From: Saprospirales bacterium | GTDB taxonomy: Bacteria; Bacteroidota; Bacteroidia; Chitinophagales; Saprospiraceae | DNA length: 8,826 bases | Assembly: GCA_003559985.1 (NCBI GenBank) | Contig: PWJP01000073.1 | Location: 1-8,826 of the forward strand | Reading direction: 5' to 3' | Shown: positions 1 through 6,200 of the stretch, in pieces | How positions within the stretch are numbered: the first letter of the stretch is position 1 | Layout: each line of letters begins with the position of its first letter | Position numbers and translations under genes: made by a program | The notes under the pieces: generated by a model | Databases searched by the model: none | The model's input: only the letters and a program-made list of their open reading frames with translations | Told to the model about the DNA's origin: nothing

Positions 1-2811
1 CTCACCGTATTTGATACAGAAGGGTGTACGAATTTGTTGATTATCGAGGCTCCGGAGTGTGATTGCCCTGAAGTCGATCCACCCGTTTCTGCCGGGGATA
101 TCACCGAATGCGAACCGCCTTTTGAGGTTCCGGATTTGGTGGTAGAAGTGCCGGATGGAATTATAGTAAATTGGTTTGGCAGTGCCACCGGAATGGATAC
201 CCTGTTGACAAACAGCACGAGTTTCTTAGCTACAGAGCCGGGGACCTATTACGCAGAAGCGGTTGATACTTCCACTGGCTGTGTATCAGAAATGCGCACG
301 CCAGTCGAACTTGCGGCAAGTTTGCCGGAGGTTCTCAGTTACGAAAAAGAGTGCGATGAGGATGGACAGTTTTATTCATTCACCTTTGAGACAGATGGTA
401 ACTTTTTCATTTTCTCAATGGGTGACACCATTCAAAACCCAGATGGTTCATTTACCATCGAAAACATACCGGTTGACCACGAATTGGTTATGAGTATTTT
501 GGATACCAATGATCTATGCGAGCAGATGTTTCAATTTGATCCACCAGTCTGCGATTGTCCTGAAATCGATCCGCCGGTTTCTCCCGGTGATACAGTGGTG
601 TGCCAGGGACAGCCCATGCCTGAACTGACCGTGGAAGTAGGCAATGGATTTACGGCCAATTGGTACGATTCTGAAGATAGTGACCAACCACTGGCTGAAG
701 ATACACTCGTTTTCATGCCCACTTCACCGGGTGTGTATTACGTGGAGACCTTTGACCCTGCCACAGGATGTGTTTCAGAGGAGAGAGTTTCCATTGAAAT
801 CTCCGAGAATCCAAGACCCAGGTTGCCCTTGTTGCAACCCGGCTGCATCAATGAGGATTTGTATTTTGTCCTAATCCGAACCAATGCGGATGAGGTCACG
901 GTCAACGCCGGAGAGGTAATTCCCGGAGGAGGGGATACAGTACTCATAACGGACATACCCATTGAGGAGGATGTGGTCATGACGCTGATTTTAGAGGAAA
1001 CCGGGTGTACTCGCGAATTTACAGTGGAAGCACCCGATTGCAGTTGTCCCTTTATTGCCGCCCCTGTGTCGGCCGGCGACCTGGAATACTGCGAGGGAGA
1101 AGACATCCCTGAAATGATCGTAACGGTGGATGCTGGATTGATCGTGGACTGGTACGACCAGGCCGAAAATGGCACCTTGTTGGTGGGCAACAGCCCCAAC
1201 TTCACGCCTTCTTCACCGGGCACTTATTACGCCGAGGCCGTGGATCCGCAAACCGGATGTACCAGTGATGAGAGAACCCCTGTGGTAGTGGAAGAACTGC
1301 CTGCCCCCGATTTTGAGTTGGTTTCAGTGGAGTGCGTTGACGAAGAGGTTTACGAGGTGATTTTGGTCACCAATGCCGATGAAATAGAGGTCAGTGAGGG
1401 AGTTCTGGAGCCAATGGAAGGAGATAGCTTCAGGGTGCATTCTATTCCCAGTGCAACAGACCTGGAGTTGGAGTTGATTCTCGGCCCGTGTAGTTTAACT
1501 GAAAACATAACCGGACCGGACTGTGAATGCCCTCCCATAGAATTGCCGGTTACCACATCTCTGATCAGCTTCTGTGAGGGACGTATGATACCAGCAACAA
1601 ATCTGACTCTTGAAGAAAATCAGATACTGGAATGGTTCACCTTACCGGAAGGAGGTGATTTGATTGGAACAAGCGGTGGTGATTTTATTCCACCCGGCCC
1701 CGGAGTTTTCTACGGGGAAGTGGTTGATACCATAAGTAGCTGTAGAAGCGAAGAAAGATTTGAACTAATCGTGACTGAGCTTCCCTTCCCAACTGTAGAA
1801 ATTGTGGAATGGGACTGTGACGGCGATCAGGGAATCACAGCCTGGCTGGTTTACGAGAATGCTGATTCAAATTCTATTAATGTCCTTGGGGCTGATTTTG
1901 AGGTGCTCCCGGGAGACAGCATCAGGGTGTTCAATATTGAACAGGGTGGAGAATTTGAGGTGACACTTTTAAATCAGTTTTGTTTTACCAGCGAAGTTTT
2001 CACTGAAGATGAATGCATTGATTGTCAACCTGAGGCTGTATTCAATGTCGTCAACCCTCCGTGCCCGGAGGTGGAGACCGGAGTGATTGAAATTACAGAT
2101 GTCACCAATTTGGAATTCCCTGTTGAGTTGAGCATAGATGGAGACTTTGTGGACTTTATAGAGGAGGTCCCCTACCAGCTCACTCAACTTCCCGTGGGCA
2201 GTTACAACATCGGGCTGGAATCGGGAGACTGTGAATTGGAGCAGGTGGTTGTTCTCGCCGCGGAAGAGCTCACTGCAGAAATTATCGCTGAGCCGGATGA
2301 GATCGTCCGTGGATCAGAAGTTACCCTCACGGTCAATTCCAATGTGGACCCGTTCAGGGTGGATTGGTTGCCCGAAGACCTTACGGATTGTGAGGACTGT
2401 ACGGAAATTGAATTTGAGATCACCGGCACTACGGATGTGATGGTCACGGTGACGGATTCGCTGGGCTGTTCTGCCAGTGCCTCTATTACCCTGATCCCAA
2501 TTCAATTGCGGGGCATTTACTTCCCCAATGCTTTCAGCCCCAATGAGGATGGTGTCAACGACGTATTCAGACCCTACTTCCCGCCCGATTTTGAGGGAGA
2601 AATCCTTCGATTTGAGATCTACGACCGCTGGGGCAACCGGGTTTTTGCTGCTTTCAACAGAGAAGTCACTGACCCGGACAGCGTGCCTGCCTGGGATGGC
2701 AATTTCAATGGAAGTGAAATGAACCCCGCGGTTTTTGCTTACTATATGGAAATTCAGCACGATGATGGATTTGTAGAGGTGCTTCAGGGGGATGTGGTGT
2801 TATTGCGCTAA
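1..2811 (+). CDS. Repetitive T9SS-exported surface protein with CHU_C-type C-terminal sorting domain (5' end outside window)
   Basis: The reading frame is open from base 1 and ends at TAA 2809-2811, giving 936 visible residues. The first 19 residues (LTVFDTEGCTNLLIIEAPE) match the tail of the later repeats, so the true start lies left of the window and TTG 34 is not a real start. Domains in order: four ~164-residue repeats (residues 20-671), each an Ig_7-like beta-sandwich (W-Y/F-D, PGxYYxE and GCxSExR motifs) followed by a second beta-rich module; a SprB-like module (~672-750); a PKD/Ig-like module (~750-836); and a CHU_C / gliding-motility-associated C-terminal domain (840-936). Family knowledge: such proteins cross the outer membrane by the type IX secretion system and stay on the surface or are released, often as adhesins. 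The substrate or partner is unknown. It is very acidic, has a single lysine (residue 116) and regularly spaced cysteines. No catalytic domain is visible. Export by T9SS is well supported; an adhesive role is inference. Confidence 0.93.
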   Translation, partial: LTVFDTEGCTNLLIIEAPECDCPEVDPPVSAGDITECEPPFEVPDLVVEVPDGIIVNWFGSATGMDTLLTNSTSFLATEPGTYYAEAVDTSTGCVSEMRTPVELAASLPEVLSYEKECDEDGQFYSFTFETDGNFFIFSMGDTIQNPDGSFTIENIPVDHELVMSILDTNDLCEQMFQFDPPVCDCPEIDPPVSPGDTVVCQGQPMPELTVEVGNGFTANWYDSEDSDQPLAEDTLVFMPTSPGVYYVETFDPATGCVSEERVSIEISENPRPRLPLLQPGCINEDLYFVLIRTNADEVTVNAGEVIPGGGDTVLITDIPIEEDVVMTLILEETGCTREFTVEAPDCSCPFIAAPVSAGDLEYCEGEDIPEMIVTVDAGLIVDWYDQAENGTLLVGNSPNFTPSSPGTYYAEAVDPQTGCTSDERTPVVVEELPAPDFELVSVECVDEEVYEVILVTNADEIEVSEGVLEPMEGDSFRVHSIPSATDLELELILGPCSLTENITGPDCECPPIELPVTTSLISFCEGRMIPATNLTLEENQILEWFTLPEGGDLIGTSGGDFIPPGPGVFYGEVVDTISSCRSEERFELIVTELPFPTVEIVEWDCDGDQGITAWLVYENADSNSINVLGADFEVLPGDSIRVFNIEQGGEFEVTLLNQFCFTSEVFTEDECIDCQPEAVFNVVNPPCPEVETGVIEITDVTNLEFPVELSIDGDFVDFIEEVPYQLTQLPVGSYNIGLESGDCELEQVVVLAAEELTAEIIAEPDEIVRGSEVTLTVNSNVDPFRVDWLPEDLTDCEDCTEIEFEITGTTDVMVTVTDSLGCSASASITLIPIQLRGIYFPNAFSPNEDGVNDVFRPYFPPDFEGEILRFEIYDRWGNRVFAAFNREVTDPDSVPAWDGNFNGSEMNPAVFAYYMEIQHDDGFVEVLQGDVVLLR
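58..2013 (+). repeat. Four tandem ~164-codon repeats with six conserved cysteines each
   Basis: Units run 58-549 (164 codons), 550-1038 (163), 1039-1521 (161) and 1522-2013 (164). Each opens with C-x-C-P (CDCP, CDCP, CSCP, CECP). Hand counting places cysteines at unit positions 1, 3, 18, 74-75, 99 and 151-154 in all four. Other shared marks are PPVSxGD near position 9, an N/D/E-W-Y/F pair near 38, PG-T/V-Y/F-Y near 61, GCxS-D/E-ER near 74 and TNADE-like text near 111 in units 2 and 3. The protein text is conserved much better than the DNA, so these are old repeats kept by selection, not a fresh amplification. Units 3 and 4 are the most divergent in loops. The tail of at least one more unit lies at bases 1-57. 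Confidence 0.9.
2518..2808 (+). other. T9SS type B sorting (CHU_C / gliding-motility-associated) C-terminal domain
   Basis: The last ~97 residues begin YFPNAFSPNEDGVNDVF and continue with the FEIYDRWGNRVF strand, an AWDGNFNG turn, an AYYMEIQ strand and a final GDVVLLR. This is the full order of landmarks of the CHU_C family (N-x-F-S-PN-x-DG-x-ND-x-F, I-x-D/N-RWGN-x-V, WDG, Y-x-Y, G-x-V-x-L-x-R). The domain is recognised by the T9SS and directs passage through the outer membrane. Lysines usual in this family are absent here, in line with the lysine depletion of the whole protein. Confidence 0.93.
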
Positions 2812-2840
2812 AGCGGCGGATGGTTGATGGCGGATGGCGG

Positions 2841-2922
2841 ATGGCTGTTTGCGACGTAAGTTCCAGGTATCCTGCATCATATTGGTTATATCGGGGTTAT
2901 TTATTTGGAGGATTTTCCCTGG
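2841..2922 (+). repeat. Diverged direct repeat, copy A
   Basis: This 82-base segment begins ATGGCTGT and ends CTGG. It aligns by hand at roughly 70-75% identity, with only one- or two-base gaps, to copy B at 3102-3183. Shared blocks include ATCCTGC, TATCGGG, TTATTT and GAGGA. It is preceded by the GGCGGATGG iterations, as copy B is preceded by GGCGAATGG. The reading frames open across the two copies do not correspond, so the similarity is at DNA level, not protein. Confidence 0.65.
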
Positions 2923-2946
2923 TGAAATCTGTTTTGATGTTCCCCT

Positions 2947-2987
2947 CTTTGCGTCTTCCTTTGCGGCTTTGAGGCTTTGCGAGAAAC
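2947..2987 (-). repeat. CTTTGCG-type array (inverted relative to 3244-3266)
   Basis: The + strand shows CTTTGCG, CCTTTGCGG, GGCTTTG and GGCTTTGCGAGAAAC in close succession. On the minus strand this reads as GTTTCTCGCAAAGCC followed by further GCAAAG units. It matches in inverted form the TTTCACGCAAAGGCCGCAAAGG text at 3244-3266. Strings of this kind recur between genes in many Bacteroidota genomes (family-level recollection, not checked here). Function is unknown. Confidence 0.6.
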
Positions 2988-3046
2988 AATTGGCTGATGG
3001 CGGATGGCGGGTTGGTTGATGGCCTCATTGGCCAATGGTTGATGGT

Positions 3047-3083
3047 CCCCCAAAGCGTCGCCTGCCCCCAATGCTTTGGCGGG
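3047..3083. repeat. GC-rich inverted repeat (possible hairpin or bidirectional terminator)
   Basis: The arms CCAAAGC (3050-3056) and GCTTTGG (3073-3079) pair perfectly. The stem extends by CCC (3047-3049) with GGG (3081-3083) past one bulged C, and the loop is 16 bases. It lies midway between two converging genes, where a terminator serving both strands would be expected, but no clear T-run follows on either side. Terminator function is therefore only a possibility. Confidence 0.4.
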
Positions 3084-3101
3084 GGGGCAAGCTGATGGCG
3101 A

Positions 3102-3183
3102 ATGGCTGTGTAAGCCGTTAGTTCATTGGATCCTGCTTTTTATCAGTTTTATCGGGTTATTTTCATTTAGAGGAATTCGCTGG
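3102..3183 (+). repeat. Diverged direct repeat, copy B
   Basis: The second copy lies 261 bases downstream of copy A (2841-2922), is the same length and has the same orientation. It is followed, after about 60 bases, by a GCAAAGG array in the opposite orientation to the one that follows copy A. The duplication is old enough to have diverged by about a quarter of positions. Confidence 0.65.
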
Positions 3184-3243
3184 CGCATGTCGTTTCGGTG
3201 GTTTTCTGGCAGCTGTATTCCATTTCAAGTCTTTAGGAAAGGG

Positions 3244-3266
3244 GTTTCACGCAAAGGCCGCAAAGG
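3244..3266 (+). repeat. GCAAAGG-type array
   Basis: The segment starts GTTTCAC and carries two units, GCAAAGG and GCAAAGG, separated by CC. It forms an imperfect inverted pair with 2947-2987; the two arms are about 260 bases apart and enclose the palindrome, the hairpin and repeat copy B. Confidence 0.6.
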
Positions 3267-3376
3267 ATTTTGGGGTGAAAATCAGGTAGGGGAAGTATCC
3301 AATAGACATCCGTCTGGTTTAGATATTCTCTATTGATTACAGTAATTAAAAAGAGATAATTAGCAGTAGAAAAACC

Positions 3377-5371
3377 TCAATCATTTAGTTGCCAGCGGAG
3401 TTTGAGGCGCCATTGGAGGTCGGGTAGGGGATAGCGGTCAAATTGGTAGTCGATGCGGTCGGTGAAGATGTAGCCGAAGTTTTCAAATCGCAGGATGGCG
3501 TCAAATGATTGGATGCGAATGGCGAGCCAGGGTTCTCCGCGGAAGGTATCGTCCAAATCCCGGTCGGAGAGTGTGAAGTTTCCGATGGCGGGAAAGTAAC
3601 TACTGGCACTGTATCCACGGAAAAACAATCCATCCAGACCCAGTTGATACTCGAGCGCTTCTTCAAACAAAGTGCCGGTGACTGCCACGCGCTGTTTAAA
3701 ATACAGGGATGGCATTGCCAGTTCTCGCCTACTCTGCTGTTGCCAGGCAAAATGGGAATGCAGGATAATTGGTCCCAAATTGGGTTTGAAAGCAGCCCTT
3801 AACTGAGGGATGGCCAGTGTTTCATCGACGTAGTTGCTTTTTCCATCCTCCTCAAAATAGGGCAGATTGAAGAGCAGGTGTTGCCTAAATCCCGCCCTCA
3901 AATTAAGTCGCTTCCATTCTATTCCCCCTCCCAGAACAGTGTGAGTGAATGCCGGAAGGTCATTGTTGTACACGTATCCTTCCAGAGATGGAAAGCGGGT
4001 TTCGATCAGAGAAGGGCCCCTTCGCAGGTAGTCGAGTTCACCGAAAAAGCTCAATTCAGAGCCCTCCAGACCGGCCCTGGCATTTAAAAAAGCATCTCCG
4101 GCCGCATCGCCAATGATGCCGAGTTCACCGGAAGCTTCTATGAAAAATAGATCGCCGGGACTCAATCCTGCATTGGCAGACAGAAACCATTCGTTTGTTT
4201 TGAATGATTCGGGGTCAAAGCGGACATTGTGACGCGCCCAGCGCAAATTGACGGTCAGGAAGTTGGAGACGCGTTCGCGCTCAAAATTGAAGATGTCCCC
4301 AATGGTCACTCCTATCCGCTGTTCCATGGTGCCTACTTCCATAAATCGCCTGAATCCAGCCGGCAACTGAAAAAAATCGCCGTAGTATTCAGGGTCGGGA
4401 CTGCTGTCGGTGTAGCGGAAAAATCGATTGCTAAAAGACATGTAGTGATTGGCGTATAGTGGTAATCGGAGTCCGAAAATCTCTGCGTCGCGAATGAGCC
4501 GGTAATTGGAGAAATAGACCGCGCGGTGTTGTTGCCTGCTCTCCGCATTTTCTGAAAAAACGGGAATGAGGGTGCGATCGTCCTCGAAAAATTCTCCCCG
4601 GAACAGGGTATCAGTCGTAATGCCCCCGTTTTCCCAGGCGAGTACCGCATTGGATAAAAAGGTGGCAAAATTGTGCCACTTGCCGTCCTCACTGCTGTTG
4701 GAAAGAGAGGCGGAAATGTAGGTTTGAAAATTTCGCTGGCGGTTGTAATTGCCCTCGTGATTGATCCTCCGGTAATCGATGGAGATATTTACCCCGTCAT
4801 CAAAGCTCGTGCTGAACATCGCCAGGGTGGTGTTTTGGTCCTGAACGGGGCCCTGGGCGTACATCAGGTTGGAGTAAGGCCGGTACTGATGGTAGTACCG
4901 CTGATCCTCTATTTTATTCCAGTAAAACCGGTAGTCATTTATCCCCGTCCTAAATCCAATCTCCCGGTCGGGCTCCAAAATCATGGGGCGTGTCGGTCCG
5001 CCGAGATGGCCTGTGGTGGCCTCTTCCCATCCCCCGCTTCTCGCCGGGTCAAAATGCAAATCCCTGTCCCTGTAGGGGTCGTCTAACAGGTCGTGCCTTT
5101 GAAAGGGTTGATCAAACTGAAAGTACATGATGTACTGGGTATCCGGTTCCACCTGGCGCTCCAGCATTGGAATAGTATCATTTTCTGTCTCAGTCTCTGT
5201 CTCCCTTTCATTTGCTGCAGGGTCCCATGCCGGTGCCTGAGGTCTGTCCTGTCCCGTCAAAAGCAAGGGAATGAGCAGCAAGGCCGCCGTCGTACAAAAA
5301 CAGCGAAACAGGAATTTCGATCTGGTGCGGTTCGGTTTCAACACATCGTGCCCGATTATAAAACTGCTCAA
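3377..5371 (-). CDS. Putative outer-membrane porin (Bacteroidota Porin_10-like beta-barrel)
   Basis: The 664-residue protein has a long basic N-region, a hydrophobic core at residues 28-39 (AAL-LLIPLLLTG) and likely cleavage near Gln41, so it is exported to the periplasm. An acidic linker (ETETETEND, 57-65) follows. The mature part begins with FDQPFQRHDLLDDPYRDRD and then alternates polar and aromatic residues throughout, with landmarks of the Bacteroidota putative-porin family: RPYSNLMYAQG followed by DDGVNISIDYRRINHEGNY. It most likely forms an outer-membrane beta-barrel; the cargo is unknown. There is no in-frame ATG before residue 69 (base 5167), which would delete the signal peptide. The start must therefore be TTG 5371 or, giving a more typical signal peptide, GTG 5344 (or TTG 5341). 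It lies 12 bases after fabI, in the same reading frame as fabI, and is probably co-transcribed with it. It ends at TGA 3379-3377. Confidence 0.85.
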   Translation of the reverse strand: MSSFIIGHDVLKPNRTRSKFLFRCFCTTAALLLIPLLLTGQDRPQAPAWDPAANERETETETENDTIPMLERQVEPDTQYIMYFQFDQPFQRHDLLDDPYRDRDLHFDPARSGGWEEATTGHLGGPTRPMILEPDREIGFRTGINDYRFYWNKIEDQRYYHQYRPYSNLMYAQGPVQDQNTTLAMFSTSFDDGVNISIDYRRINHEGNYNRQRNFQTYISASLSNSSEDGKWHNFATFLSNAVLAWENGGITTDTLFRGEFFEDDRTLIPVFSENAESRQQHRAVYFSNYRLIRDAEIFGLRLPLYANHYMSFSNRFFRYTDSSPDPEYYGDFFQLPAGFRRFMEVGTMEQRIGVTIGDIFNFERERVSNFLTVNLRWARHNVRFDPESFKTNEWFLSANAGLSPGDLFFIEASGELGIIGDAAGDAFLNARAGLEGSELSFFGELDYLRRGPSLIETRFPSLEGYVYNNDLPAFTHTVLGGGIEWKRLNLRAGFRQHLLFNLPYFEEDGKSNYVDETLAIPQLRAAFKPNLGPIILHSHFAWQQQSRRELAMPSLYFKQRVAVTGTLFEEALEYQLGLDGLFFRGYSASSYFPAIGNFTLSDRDLDDTFRGEPWLAIRIQSFDAILRFENFGYIFTDRIDYQFDRYPLPDLQWRLKLRWQLND

Positions 5372-5383
5372 TGGGTCCGGAAT

Positions 5384-6193
5384 TTACTCGACGTCATCCA
5401 TCACAGCGGGATTGATACCCATGGCCGAGTAACCACCGTCGTGAAACAAATTCTGCATGGTGATTTTCCTGCTGAGGTCTGAGAACAAAAACACACAGTA
5501 ATCGTCGCATTCCTCTGCGGTGGCATTGCCGAGGGGTGACATCTCCTCTGCGTAGTCAAAAAACTGCTTAAATCCCTTTACCCCACTACCGGCTGTGGTC
5601 CAGGTGGGGGACTGGCTGATGGTATTTACCCGCACTTTTTTGCGGTCGCCAAAGTGGTAGCCGAAGCTCCGTGCTATGGATTCCAGCAAGGCTTTGGCCT
5701 CCGCCATTTCGTTGTAATCGGGAAAGACACGCTGCGCGGCGATGTAGCTCAATGCCAGTATGGAGCCCCATTCGTTCATGGCGTCTTTTTTCAAAAGAGA
5801 CTGCATGAGTTTGTGAAATGACAGGGCCGAAATGTCCAGCGTTTTTAGCATCCAGTCGTGTTTCAGATTGGTGTATTCCCGCTTTTTTCGCACATTCAGC
5901 GACATGCCGATGGAGTGGAGTACGAAGTCGAGTTTCCCTCCGAGTTTTTCGACCGACTGATCGATGAGTTGGTCGAGGTCTTCCATATTGGTCGCATCTG
6001 CGGGGATGACCTCTGCATCGAGTTGCTCCCCCAGGGCTTGAATTTTTCCAAACCTCAGTGCAACCGGGGCATTGGTCAGGGTGATTTTCGCACCCTCTGC
6101 CACACAGTGTTCCGCGACTTTCCAGGCGATGGACTGGTCGTCCAAAGCACCGAAAATTATTCCTCTCTTTCCTTGTAATAAATTGTGAGCCAT
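5384..6193 (-). CDS. fabI: Enoyl-[acyl-carrier-protein] reductase [NADH], FabI
   Basis: The enzyme catalyses the last reduction of each elongation cycle in type II fatty acid synthesis, reducing trans-2-enoyl-ACP with NADH in the cytoplasm. It has 269 residues, close to the E. coli enzyme. The Rossmann nucleotide site is IIFGALDDQSIAWKVAE (12-28). HSIGMS (93-98) matches the HSIGF strand around the cofactor and inhibitor pocket. The catalytic pair is Tyr160 and Lys167 in a Y-x6-K spacing, with Tyr150 equal to E. coli Tyr146. The substrate-loop text SPTWTTAGSGVKGF (195-208) and the C-terminal MQNLFHDGGYSAMG are characteristic of Bacteroidota FabI. ATG 6193 is 7 bases after the recN stop, and its stop is 12 bases before the porin frame, so it is the middle gene of a tight minus-strand set. 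All key residues are present; it should be active and is probably essential. Confidence 0.97.
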   Translation of the reverse strand: MAHNLLQGKRGIIFGALDDQSIAWKVAEHCVAEGAKITLTNAPVALRFGKIQALGEQLDAEVIPADATNMEDLDQLIDQSVEKLGGKLDFVLHSIGMSLNVRKKREYTNLKHDWMLKTLDISALSFHKLMQSLLKKDAMNEWGSILALSYIAAQRVFPDYNEMAEAKALLESIARSFGYHFGDRKKVRVNTISQSPTWTTAGSGVKGFKQFFDYAEEMSPLGNATAEECDDYCVFLFSDLSRKITMQNLFHDGGYSAMGINPAVMDDVE

Positions 6194-6200
6194 ATTTTTA

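Larger units (their letters stand above)
2818..3108. repeat. Interspersed GGTTGATGG / GGCGGATGG iterations with a 12-base palindrome
   Basis: GGTTGATGG occurs exactly at 2822-2830, 3014-3022 and 3037-3045. Around these are runs of GGCTGATGG, GGCGGATGG and GGCGAATGG, in blocks at 2818-2848, 2990-3022 and 3089-3108. Between the last two GGTTGATGG copies is a perfect 12-base palindrome, CATTGGCCAATG (3026-3037). The blocks abut the larger repeats on each side. I recall similar low-complexity TGATGGC-type text between genes in other Bacteroidota, but this was not checked here. Confidence 0.7.
2812..3376. other. Convergent spacer without a credible gene, filled with degenerate repeats
   Basis: The 565 bases lie between the stop codons of two converging genes. 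Two short open frames exist (2834-3019 and 3076-3336, + strand), but they cover two copies of the same diverged DNA repeat in different reading frames, so neither looks like a protein. The content is layered: short GGTTGATGG/GGCGGATGG iterations, an 82-base diverged direct repeat, two inverted GCAAAGG-type arrays, a palindrome and a hairpin. No tRNA or other known RNA gene was recognised. The part next to the porin stop (about 3330-3376) is AT-rich and shows no strong terminator. Confidence 0.75.

Noticed and set aside
738..1223. 161-codon minus-strand open frame antisense to the surface protein
   Set aside because: It is Ser/Thr/Pro-rich, as expected from the reverse complement of an acidic, Glu/Asp-rich coding region, and has no domain; the sense frame is certain.
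58..2013. Tandem repeats considered as recent gene amplification or recombination hotspot
   Set aside because: DNA similarity between units is low compared with protein landmark conservation, so the duplication is old.
2834..3019. 61-codon + strand open frame in the convergent spacer
   Set aside because: It covers repeat copy A and the CTTTGCG array; the matching copy B is open in a different frame, so no protein is conserved between copies. It starts inside GATGGC iterations.
2818..3108. Regular short repeats considered as a CRISPR array
   Set aside because: Units are about nine bases, irregularly spaced and without unique spacers of constant length; no cas genes are present.
3076..3336. 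86-codon + strand open frame in the convergent spacer
   Set aside because: It begins in the hairpin arm and G-run, crosses repeat copy B and the GCAAAGG array, and has no recognisable domain; likely chance.
5184..5204. Short GAGACA/GAGACT-type iteration in the porin N-terminus, considered as a phase-variation tract
   Set aside because: The unit is about six bases and imperfect, so slippage would add or remove Glu-Thr pairs without shifting the frame. It encodes the ETETETEND linker.
4673..5482. Two + strand open frames (4673-5086 and 5093-5482) opposite the porin and fabI
   Set aside because: Both are antisense to well supported genes and show no family features; shadow frames.
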